The translations under genes were made by a program, and so were the position numbers. A stretch of 64,000 nt of DNA from Callaeas wilsoni (lineage: Eukaryota; Chordata; Aves; Passeriformes; Callaeidae): the NCBI GenBank assembly GCA_013398955.1, contig VWPU01018750.1, positions 1 to 64,000 of the forward strand, in the 5' to 3' direction. Numbering within the stretch: position 1 is the stretch's first letter; each line of letters begins with the position of its first letter. This document shows positions 23,127 through 34,646 of this stretch, piece after piece. The notes below the pieces were generated by a model. The model worked only from the letters and a program-made list of their open reading frames with translations, made no database searches and was not told the DNA's origin.

Positions 23127-24185
23127 TATTTGCATATATTTGCCTGCAGGATTAATCATGACTAAATTGCTAAACTCAACAATTCTTCCAGAGCTGCAAC
23201 ACCAGACAGACTATGCTTTCGGAAATATGGGTCACATATTTCCTCTCAAAAGCTGATTCATTGGCAAAGCAACAGGGACACTGATTCAACACCCTGTGGT
23301 TTCCATGCCATTGATGCTCTGCTAACCCCTGCCACTGTCAGCATGGCACATTGCATTCAGTAAATGGCAGGCACTGTCTTGGTGCACCACGGATTGAATC
23401 TGGTTCCCTTTGAAAAACATGTTTATCACACAACTGGTGAAATTAGCTTTAATCTGGCAATGTTAAGTCAAGAAAGTCCAAAGACTGCATCAACTGTGGC
23501 GTGATACAGGTGAGACCTAAGTAGCAGAAGCCTGTGGAGCCAAGAGCAAAATGCCTGCCTAAATTATGCCACCAGTTTCATTCTCAATAGACAAAAACTT
23601 CACTGCCTAAACCCCAGATACTGACTCCTTTCTCTAAGCTTCTAGATAAAATTGCCTGATTTGAGAAGTGTTGAATAGCTGCAACTCCTGAAGTCATTTG
23701 GCCTCAATAAACAAATTAAAGCTCAGAAATCTGTAAGCTGATGCTAACTGACCTGTACGCTGGAGCCAGAATTCATGGACAGTTGCTACACCAAGACTGA
23801 CTATAGCCATGGGTATCTGTCTCTCAGTGTCAGGAGCAGTAAAACTCTCTCCATTAGTTAAATACAGCCCTAAGGGTGAATAATGGAAAGGTGTTGTCAC
23901 AGATATTGAGTGGAAGTAGACAGGTCAGTACATTTCAGCAGTAATGCCAGCTTCTAGGTGAGTTCCAGAAAAGGATGCTGTTGTAAGGTCTAAGCTAAAG
24001 CATTCTCATGTTCCTTTTATTTCTTCCATTTTATTTATCATTAATTAGCCAAATTCAGGTCTTCCACTAAAGGAGAGGGGCAAAGCTTGTCTTTGAAGCT
24101 TTGAAAGTAGTTTCCCACCTCTGAGGAGATACAACCTTGTGGCATTGCCTTGCATGGCATTGCTTTTTGGATGACATTCACTGTT
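23127..24185. other. Unique non-coding DNA between CR1 and LTR-like sequence
   Basis: No gene, repeat or clear internal retroviral region was recognised. If the LTR-like sequence at 24.2-24.6 kb belonged to a reverse-strand provirus, its internal region would lie here, but no gag, pol or env motif and no primer-binding site were found, which favours a solitary LTR. Confidence 0.5.
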
Positions 24186-24640
24186 TCTTGTGCCAGAGGA
24201 GGGTTGTGATGCCTTTTTCAACCTAGAAATGAAACAACACACACTTTCTAGATAATATTAATACAAAGGGTAATATAAAAGTGGATCTTTATTGGAGCTC
24301 CAGGGAAGAATATCCACAAAAGCCCACCGCCACAGGGGTGAATACAGTTTTATAAGCTTGGCAAATTAGCATAATTGTAAAAAAGCACCAGTTAGGAGAA
24401 GTGGTGATGCAATTCCCCCTAGGTCATGCCCCTTCCCTGAACCTCCTTCTTGGTACTAGCTGTACTTTGTTTATAAAAATGTGTCTTGAAGAGTTGTTCT
24501 CAACCTTGGCAGCCAGGGAGAACCAAGACAGGATAGGGGCCCTGTAGATGGATTTGTCTTTCTGCTTAGGGAAAGGGCATGGAAAATTACTGGGAAAACT
24601 AGCCACTAATACAATAGGCTAGAAATATATATGTAAAGAA
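24186..24640 (-). mobile_element. Probable solitary LTR of an endogenous retrovirus, reverse orientation
   Basis: On the minus strand a TATAAAA box (complement of 24348-24354) is followed about 70 bases later by AATAAAG (complement of 24277-24283), the TATA-to-polyadenylation-signal spacing typical of a U3-R junction. A U5-like segment with TGTGTGTTGTTTCATTT follows. The U3 side contains ATGCTAATTT close to the TATA box. Outer boundaries are estimated; neither terminal TG/CA inverted repeats nor target duplications were confirmed. No viral genes are present. The family is not identified. An ordinary gene promoter followed by a poly(A) signal is a less likely alternative. Confidence 0.45.
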
Positions 24641-27600
24641 TACAGAGAACATATAAGAAAAAAAAGACAAAAACCAAAACAGCATCAGTTGGGTATGCAG
24701 AGGGGAAAGCTGTACATATATGTTTCAATATTTAGCTCATATCATTAGTGTTGCAATTTTGGGAAGACATCTCCTTCAACTGAAGTGTTTGAATTATTCT
24801 GGGTCAGGAAAAAATCATAATAATGTTTACTACCTAAATGTTTACTACTGCTCTCTTTGCAGAGCAAAGGTTCGTCAGTGACTTTATTAGGTGCCATTGC
24901 ACAAGGAGTCACCTTCATTTCTATCCTTCAAAGACATTCTTCAGGTTGAGAGGAGGGCATGATCATTCGGGTCACTGTCACCAGTGGTGGCAATGGGCAC
25001 CACAGTGTCCTTTTACGATGTGGTGCTAGACATGGTCATCTCCAATGGCTGCGAGGTAATAGATGATGGAAGCAAACTACCTCAGAGCATAAAATTCAGT
25101 CAACAGTTCCACACAGAGCTTTCAAAATGTGACAGAAGTAGTTGAAATGAGAATCTTCCAAACCTTAACCCATCTCAATATTCAGGCAATAGGAGCATTG
25201 CATACTGTGGTGTCCTTGCATATTGTGGGCTCTCCTTGCCTCCCTGGCAACCTCTTTTCCTAGCTCTGTTTGCTGGGTAGGAATCGTTGAAGTTCAAGTG
25301 GAAAGGCAGTGTCAAATCCTACTGCTATGCCAGCCCGAGCAGCTTCTGAATTGTCCAGGTGTCTGTAGAGGTCTTTTCCATGAAAACAAGATTTGGTTCA
25401 TGGGTCCTTGTCCGTAACTTAGAGATAACTTTAGCAACCAAGTTTACTTCCTCCTACAGTCACAAAGAGGAGTTTACAGGTAGGTGAAAGGCAGATAGGG
25501 TGATACCTCCAATGTGCTGCCTCTTCCACCACAGCCAGTAAAATTTGTCGCCTGTGGAGAGCAGGGAGGGCCTGCAGGTCTGTGCAGAGCATGCAGAGTG
25601 AAGTCAGAGAGTGCCTGGTGAACTGGCGCTTCATACTTGTTTCTCACTGGTATCAGATGAGTTGAATCTTGCCAAACCATGAAGCACATCTCTGCAGAGA
25701 GGTGGCTGAGGAAGCACTATATCTCAGAGAAGGAACACCTTAGTAAAAGTGATATGCTGGACATTTTCTACTCATTTATTGTTAGATTGAAAAGTACCCT
25801 GAAAAGTGCATCTTACTGAATTGTATTGCACCTGTGGATAGATGATAGGTTATTCCTGAGAAAATGTGCTGTGTTCATATAAGAAATGAATGGAACAAAT
25901 ACAAAATGTTGAAGTCTGCGGAGTGGGCCTAGAGTTATTTTTCCTTCCTTGTATTTATTTAATCCACAAGTTACAAATGTATGATTGATGTCCTGCAAAT
26001 GAGCTATGACTTGGCATTACTTATTTATTTTATTTAAAATTTTTATTAAGTTGAATAACCCTACTGAGGTCGCAGTCTTGTTTCAGAGTAGGCCTGGATG
26101 AAACAGAAGTGAAAACTTCACACAAATTTCCATAAATTCTGGTACATGAAAACACCAGCATTAAATTTTAACAATTGTGTATCTACAGGCTTTTAAAATG
26201 CTGCTAGCACTTCCTTTAAAATAATTAGGTCATGTTGCATGAATTACAGTTCTGCATCACTGTTACATATTTTTCTTCTGTCAAAGATAATTTCAATCCT
26301 CCCTGGTATGTGATTTCCTTTATAAACTGCACTTGCTTCTTTCTGATCTGGATGTGCAAGCAGGTATTCAGGTACAACATGTAAAATCACAGACTGTGCA
26401 GCAATAGGCATGTGTTGATTTCTTAAGGCTCTTCATCTCATGTGTTTGATGGGTTTAGGATTTTGTAAAACACTTGATATGCATCTACTGTGGCTGCAAC
26501 ATCTTTCTGCAGGAGCCCTGCTCTCTTCTTGACTCCTACCCTTATTACTTAAGCACTCACCTTGTTATTATCCATAAAATTGGACCTTTATCTGTCAAAG
26601 ATGGAGGTAGATATTTCTTTTACCAATGCAACTCTTCAAGTCTGTAAAATTAACCACATGAATAAGGACTGAAGCTGTAAATAATCAGCTTTTCAAGACA
26701 GAGAGTTGTTATGCATTGTATTTGCACAGTAAATAGCCTATCTGTTCTTTGTTGTTGAATATAATGCAATAATGTGAACGCGTAGAGTCAGAATCACAGC
26801 CTGAATTACTAACTTACACTCTGGTCAAAGAAGAGAAGGTTCACATTTTCAGGTCTGAATGATAAGCATGAAGGTTCTAAATCAATATTTAACATCATCT
26901 GATTTTTTCTACCTTTGCCTTAAACAAACTGAAAATTGGACTTTTTATTTTTTTCCAAGTAGCAGCACGGATAACATTTATATTTCATTGTGCTATTTCC
27001 ATCCAGTAGCTTTTACTATTGTTCTGCAACTTTGGCAGATCATGGAAACTTGTTTCAAAATGTTCTTAGAAAGGCCTGCTTTGTTTTTGAAAATGTCTTT
27101 CATTTTTTCCCAGGTGCTCATGGCAGACAGCATGGGATTAAGGCATGCCTGAAAACTGCACACTCTTCAAGAAGAAAGTGTTTGAATGAACTTTCTGCTC
27201 TACATTTCACTGCCCGTATTTGGAAGTGCTGCATTGGTTTTGACAGCATTGACACTGGTCTGTCTCAGACAACTCTGGTTCATTGCCTTGCATATTCACA
27301 GACAGAAACCGCATGGATCCTTATGTTCAATAAAATATTGATAGGTTTTTTTTCTGCTTTCAAAAGGCAATAGCAAAATGGTGGCACAAAAGAATTCCCC
27401 AGTCAAACATATTCTGTGCTTAAAATGCATTATTAAAAACCTCGGAAACCAAATGACCACATGATGTTTTAGTTTGAGAGGGATGTCCTCAAGTGTTTAA
27501 TAAAAAGGCAAGATTACAGAGTTTGGCTCACAGTCATGAGGGAAAAATTAAAATCAATACTACAGGATCTAATGCAAACCAAAAACACTATCATTAAGGG

Positions 27601-30600
27601 AAACAGACTTCTTTAAAATGTAAAAATTAATTTCTGGAAGACCAGACAAGGCAAAAAGCCACTACATATTGTTAATATCAGCTTTTTGGATTACAGATTT
27701 TGTCTGTTGCCTGGAAAGCTAATCTTTTAATAGAAGTATTGGTTTAATTTTTATAATGGAAAATTCGTTGAAGAAATTAAGTTTTTATTAGCATTTAGAA
27801 GTGAAGGCTATACTGTATTTTATAAGCTTGAATGGTTTGTAACATTGTTTCTGATGTATTATTTCATTATTGTTTATGTACTTTGATTAGCACAAGTAAA
27901 ACTGTACAGTCTTGCAGTGTGTGTCTCTCTTCAGGCTGGTTGGTCAAGTGAAGACACCAGTTCAGCTCTACCTTTCCATCTCTCCAAAGCTGTAGTCTGA
28001 TCTGAATGGAACTATTTAGGGTAGGAATCTCTAATGGCCTTTATTTTTCTGGCTTAAAAGATAAAAAGATCTTATACGTTTTCTGTCTCCCCAAACACCC
28101 TTGATGTCTCCAACACTTTGAATATTGCATGCTCCCTCAGACATGTTCTTGTGCACTGCCTTTGGAAAAGTTCTTCCTAGTAGGGTTCAGCCAGGGCCAT
28201 GCTGCCCCTATGCCCTCCTCTGCTCCTCCAAAAGGAGTCCTTGGCTTGCTGATGTCATCATACTTCTAGAACTGGATATCGTCTGTGACTTATGACCTAT
28301 GAGTTGCTTGACTGAAATTTATGCCAATGTTTAAAAGTAAAGCCATATGCTCGCCATCATTATTTAGATGGATGCAAGCAATGTAAGGAAGAAGAGATTG
28401 TAAGTCCATGGAAAGGCACAGGATACCTCTATAAATCAATGAGAGTCTGTGGCACACTCCCCAAACTGTTACTTCTTCCTACCTTCTCTGTAATAATATG
28501 TTTCCTTTAGTACTGGAAATATGGATATCAGGATACTTATAGCTGATTCAAAATACCAAATGTATGCAGTGGACAAATTCCAGCAGCAATAAGATTCATG
28601 TGGTGCTTTAGAACACTGTTAATTGAATCTCACACCATCTCAAGAAGTAGGTGGCAGTATCTTCATTTAGCACATGGGAAACAGCCAGAAAAAGGTGGCT
28701 GGCACTCCACTGCACAAGTCAACAAACAGCACTGGTATTTGAGCTTTTCTGTTAGTGTCAATTTGCTAGACTTGCCACTGTCTTAAAAGGACAGCCTTTG
28801 CTTGCCTACCTCTTCATTTTCTTCCAAACATTGCTTCTGTACTGGCTCCGAAACCTCTGACGAAAGGCTACGTAATACCAGCTCTGTGTCCCCACACGGA
28901 GCCAAATTCAGTTTTGCAGATGTAAATCTGGAGTAACTTTCCTGATATTAATACTTTTGTGGCGACTCACCAAGGTATAAATAAGAGCTGTGTGCAAGAC
29001 AGTTTATTAACATAAAATGTCAGAAGTGGACACTGGTCATCGAGATACATTTTTTTCAAATGCATTCTGCTTTGTAGTTTGCAAAGGACACAAATGCCAG
29101 TTCACATTGATGTAGTTTTTTTACCCAAAGCAAAGGCAGTCTTTTCAAGGACAATGGCTTCAGTTCTCTTCTCAGTGTATAAAGGCATAACCAGACATTT
29201 CCTATTACGAGTAAGAGGAATTATGCAGAATGAATATCCTATGCACCAACATTAAAATTTCTAACTGATGAGAAGAACGATGGGTGTGCTTCTATTTGTA
29301 ACACAAAATGATCAGAACAAAAGTCAAAGCTGTAATGCATTCACTTACTTAAAAATGTGTATTGTTATACAGGGCAATTAAAGAGTTTCAGACTATTCTC
29401 TATGTGATCTGCCTTTCAGATGAGACCTAAAATTGAAGCATTTGATTATGAAAGCTCAAGTGGCAGTTATCGTTAGAGGTGTTAACCCTAATATGCTCTC
29501 CAAATTCTAAATGAGTTGATCATATTCTCTCTTCCTAAATTCTCCATGGCTTTTATGTGATAAGATATTCTTCTTTTCCCTTCCCAAAAACTGTTCTAAA
29601 AGTATTACTCACACCATATGGCTACCTTGCATATCCATTTTGGTAGCAACTGAAGTGAGTAACCTTTTTATACAGCCTATAAATTGTTTTAAGAAAATAG
29701 ACCATTTGACACGCATAACATGTTCTTCCCATCTACCTTGACAGAGAAGTCATTAAATAAGAGATCACTTTTATCTAGGTATTGATAGGGACAAAGCCTT
29801 AGCTTTTTCTTGGGAGAAGATTCCTGCATATCTATTATTATTATTAGTGGTAGTAGTATTAAAATATGAATGCAGTTATCAGAACCAAGTCAGATAGCAA
29901 AGTTCAGTTGTTAGGCTCTGAAGATAGACACCTAAAAGCAATCAAAAAATTCTAAAATTTTTTTCTAGGCAGTCTCTTATTGAGGGAAGGATCCTCTTCA
30001 GGTGTACCAAAAGCTTGCCACACTCCCTTCAGGTTTCACAAAACTGAGCTGTATTGATTCTCAAAAATTAGACAAATTATGTAGTCTTGGGGGATAGACA
30101 AGGACACTTGGTATTCTTGGCAATTTAAAAATTTTGTGATTGTGTAGTAATTATATACCAATATTCTTTTCCAGCTTTCTATTAAGTATTATTTGTACTC
30201 ACTGAAATGGCACAGCATCTGAGGCGGGACTAGTTTCTGCCTATTTGTACTGTATCTAGCATATCCAAACAAAATCAATATTTGCAAGATAGGTAAAAAG
30301 GTGAAAATAATAGCAGAAGCAATACCTTTTTAGCCTCATTAGCTAATATTAGCTTCAAAGATTTCAAGAAGTAACAAATAAACTCATCTGTAAAACGTAG
30401 GTTTTAATTTGCTTGTGATTTAAAAATGAACATTGCTTGAGTTACTGTATACTCTGTGATGCATGCAAACACAATCATTGATTCAATTCTCATTAGTGGC
30501 AGAAAGAGAAATGACTGTGTCCTGTTACAAATGTACAGAATTTAGTGATGACTACTGGCTTCTATAAAACTGCTGTTTTGCCAAATTCCATGTTAATTTT

Positions 30601-33600
30601 TCCCTTTGAAATCTCAACAGTATTTTTACACATAAAGTGCACTTGGAATAGCTTCAATACTGAAAATCTGACTATGGGAAAAGGCACACAGTAAAAAAAG
30701 AGAGAAGTACAATTTTAATAAACATTTGTTCCAGGAACAAGTGTATGTACTGTAAATATACCGCAGTGGTATCAAAGCAACTCTTCTTTTGAACTGAAGA
30801 ATGCAAATTCGGTTTACCTTAGTTCCATATCATTTGCTGGTTTTAATCCTAATAATATATTATTCTCAAAAGAAAGCTAGGTGTGCTCTGCCCTTGTTTC
30901 TACCTGAAAACTGGGTCTTGCTAATGATTCCAAACTTCCTAGCTGTCAACATTTTTACAAGGTCTGAAATACATTTTCAAGTTTATTAATAAGTTAGCCT
31001 TGAAAAATAATCTCCTGTGAATAGAGCTAACTTTTGATCATTTGGGACTTACGGTATTTTTCAACAGCTGGTACCATGTTCTGCCTTCCAGTAATAAATA
31101 CAAGTAGCTTTGTTTTTAGTCCAGGGGAGATGTATTTGGGTACCTTAGTGCTGAACTTGGCTAGTAGTTCAACATGCCTTCTCAGTGAGCAACTGAAGTA
31201 TTTGAAAACTCATTCAGGGTCCAGATCTGCTCCTTCTGGTGTCAGTCAGATCATTTTAATTATTGCTGGCTGGAGCAGAGTCAAGCCCATGTTACATGCA
31301 GAATTGAGTTCCTCCCCATGAGTCACCTTGTCTGCCTAGATTATATTTATTGTCACCTTGGTACTTTCCCTTACAGTGCTTAACTGTTCCTTATATCTAT
31401 CAATCCTTTCCTTCATAGATCCATTGATTTTCAGTTTCGTCATTTTGCAATACGAGGGATAATGACCACTTGTGGGTCACTCCAAATTAGTTTTACCTTG
31501 GGTTTTTTTTTGTTAGTTTTTCTTCTTTATAATAGGTTATATAAGATGTTTATACTGTGGAAAAGTTGGTAATTTTTAAACTTTCCAAATTAGGAAAAAT
31601 TTTAGGATTATTTATGCCTTGATCTGTGAAAATGTGCAAAATGTAGTCTATTAAGAAGGATCTCTTGAAAGGTAAATTTATATGTGTTTTCAGAGAGGAA
31701 GAGCTGTGGCACATGACTGCAAGATGAGAAGGTCATGGGAGAATTAAGGAGTAATTAGTAAAAGACCCTTAAATATGAGGGTTCAGGGAAAATTACTCTG
31801 AGCATTCATGAATATCTCCTAAAACGTAAGATCAACTCTTAGTTCCCATCTCCAGGATGAAGAGAATAACTTTCTTCTTTTCAGGGTAGTTGTAAGTTCC
31901 CAATTCTTGGCTTTGCTGATGGAATAAGTCCCTTGGGGTTTTGCATTTTGGCAGGAAATATGCCTTTTGTAAGCCCCAAAACCTCTTATGCACACCTATA
32001 TTATTTGTGTGTAGTTCTGTTCACACGCTTTTGAAGCAGTGTCAGTAACTGTAAAGAAATACTCAGTCAAGCTCTTGACTACTATTTTCTCCATTCCCTT
32101 TATCACACTGTATAATTTTTAAAAAGCTAGTCTGCGGTTTAACTCACTGCTTTTTGCCGTTCTAAAAGTTAACTTAGCTCAGGTTCTCATTATTGTCAGT
32201 GGAGAAAAGAATAGATATCTCCTGATCATTGTCCATCAGTTGTCTCTAACTGCTGCTTTGGGGTGGGGTGATTCATCCTCCTGAAATGCTTCCTACTGGA
32301 CACTGGCTGTAGAAGAATAGGTGATTAACTCTTTGATGGCCAAGATGGCTAATGGCAGGAGAGATAAAAGCATTGTGTTTTTTTCCATGACCCGAGGTCT
32401 ATAAGAAATATCCTTTAAATTATGCTCAGCCTCAACTTTTTATCTCAGGTAAATTCCTGAGACATTTATATGGCAGGTAAACAGGCAGTAGGAATCAAGA
32501 GCTTTGGATTTTTTATAGAAGTCGTAAGTGGATAAAACTTTTCAGGCATTGCTTTAGAAAGATTACCTCTCAGACAATCTCTCATACTACTGTCAACAGA
32601 GAAAACAAGTTAAAAGCTTGAGTTAAATGGTTTGTATATAACACATTGTCCTTTTGAATAACTGAGCTTGAATCCATTTGAATCAACAATACTATCTGTC
32701 ATAAGGAACTACAGTTTTCAATAACAAAGCATCTTGAATAACAGCCATTACTCTTTTTAAATAAAAAGTGATTTCATTTCTCCCCTTAGCAGCAGAAGTC
32801 CTACCGTTAACGTTACATTTACTTAACATGCCTTTTTTTGCATACTTTTGCAACACTTCGCAGCAGCTCTGTCTTAGCAGCATCCCTTACTAGATGATTC
32901 AGTAAGACTAGAGGGAGAGAGCCCTGGGCATTGCATACATTTCCAATTTTGCCCCATGTGCAAACCTCCTTTAGGTGTCAGTTCAAGACATGCCACCACA
33001 ATGCGGTTCTGTTGTTTGGTTATTTTGCTTTCATTTGCCTTATTTTACATGTATGAATTCTACAGGGAAAAGTCAGAGAAGGAAAAAAAAAGAGTTTCTG
33101 TCAATTCCACTAAATGCAAATGAAATATTGCTGTTAAATCAGAAGTAACTGCTGCTACTGTGTGACTGTGACTATTTGCCTTTGTCTCCCTATGTGTTTT
33201 GGTCTGCAGCCATTAATAGCTTGGACTCCATGAAGCAATAGCAAAGGGGAGTGTGTCAGAGCAGCAGGCCAAAATTAAATTACAGCAACCTCGCGCTTTG
33301 CATTAAAATCTCCACTAAGCAATGGAAGCTTGTAATCGTCTGGATTTTCCTTAAAGACAATGGCCCTCCATGCAACTGGCTACACTCAGTTAATTCATGC
33401 TGTCAGCTTCCTTTATTGGCTGTGGGGAATGCAGTATTGATTCTTGAACTCAAAAGCAGCACAAAGAGCCACTAGTGCATGGTCAAAATGCAGCAATAAA
33501 GAGCTGGCAGCTTGAGAAAAGCAGCCATTCCGTTGCACAAACAAGGTCAATTAGAGGACAGTGCAGCATAATATAAATAGCATTAGCAGCCCTCTTCAAC

Positions 33601-34590
33601 CATGATGAGACCATGCTGGGAAGATGACAATAAATAAAATAGGGTTTAATGCAGAGTAAACACGAAAGCATTTAATGTAATTTAATTTAAAACATTGCAT
33701 CCCTTTAAAAGTACCATCAATTAAAAAATACTTATCTTCAAAGACTATTCTTTTCAGGTAAATCCCTGTATAAGTTATGTATGTATGCAGCATTGAAAGG
33801 GAGTGTATTGCTTAATAAGTGGTTAATTCTTAAATAGCAGCTCTGTGATATTATGTCTGTGTAATCTCTTACTTTTTATTAATACAGATCTTTCAGTGTC
33901 ATTTGAGGGTAAAAATAGGACAAAAGCGTAACTGCATTTTTAGTTCAGAAGTTAAAAATCTTGCAAAGGATCCTTATGTTCTTCTTTAAGATCTTGCAAT
34001 TATTATCTTTTTTATGAGAGACTTTTTCTTACTATTTTGCCAGCTCAGAATTAATTACAAATGTAATATGCATCATTCCGCTAACACATAGAATAGTCTA
34101 AGTGAATTAGGCTCTTAATATAGCTAATGGGCCTCAGACAGGCCACTGACAAGCCTAGATTGTATAAGGAAGCTGAAAAAGTTTCAAAACTATTTAATTT
34201 TGTTTAGTTTAATTAAGTTTAGAAGATCATTGAGTTGTTTGTTTCAAAGCCCTGTTAAATAATATATGTGCTAAAAGCCAACAAAAGAGTTAGGTTTACA
34301 GCTCTGGTTTATTTGTTCAGTCTTAAAATTTTTTTTTGGTGGTAGAAGTACCTTTCCTCACTTTCTTGATTTTTTTGAGTATTCCCATCAGCTTTGACTG
34401 TACTTACATAACTGGAAGTAATTTGGCTAAGACCTGTGATGAAGGTTGAGCATGAAGTCATCATCATCGTTTGTGTCAAATCGTACCTGACATGTAGAAC
34501 TGTGCCTTGTACCTGCACAGAGCAGTAACTAAATCATTCTACAAGTAGCATGCTTAAAAATTTTTAGGAGGGATAGAAGTAGCAAGGTTT
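24641..34590. other. Unique non-coding DNA
   Basis: Ten kilobases without a supported gene. Contains short AT-rich simple sequence (ATT units near 29836), a 127-codon plus-strand frame at 26990-27373 that crosses an acceptor-like site at 27113 and ends past an AATAAA at 27329, and weak candidate exons on the minus strand at 26561-26591 (31 nt) and 28810-28856 (47 nt). None could be joined in phase to others. A probable conserved regulatory element at about 33000-33640 is listed separately. The remaining open frames are short and domainless. Confidence 0.5.
33000..33640. promoter_or_regulatory. Probable conserved non-coding element (developmental-enhancer-like)
   Basis: This stretch has the texture of a vertebrate conserved element: balanced composition, no homopolymers beyond one A run, and closely packed homeodomain-type cores (TTAATTCATG, CATTAATAG, TCAATTAGAGG, AAATTAAATTA), TGACTGTGAC and ATGCAAATGAAA-like octamer-related words. 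CTTTATTGGCTGTGG contains an inverted CCAAT box. It has no open frame of interest; short overlapping frames such as 33251-33475 lack splice and start context. Function and conservation are inferred from pattern only. Confidence 0.35.
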
Positions 34591-34646
34591 TCACAGAATA
34601 ATCACAGAATAAACTAGGCTGGAAAAGACCTTTGAGATCATTGAGT
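34591..34646 (-). mobile_element. CR1 LINE 3' scrap, reverse orientation
   Basis: Two CACAGAATAA-like units, the complement of the terminal octamer repeats, are followed by GGCTGGAAAAGACCTTTGAG and ATCATTGAGT, the complement of the last bases of the CR1 3' UTR. Only about 55 bp remain. The match is short but the order and spacing are characteristic. Confidence 0.75.

Noticed and set aside
26561..26591. 31-nt minus-strand segment with good donor AAG|GTGAGTG and fair acceptor
   Set aside because: Its phases do not connect to any other candidate and it is too short for openness to mean anything.
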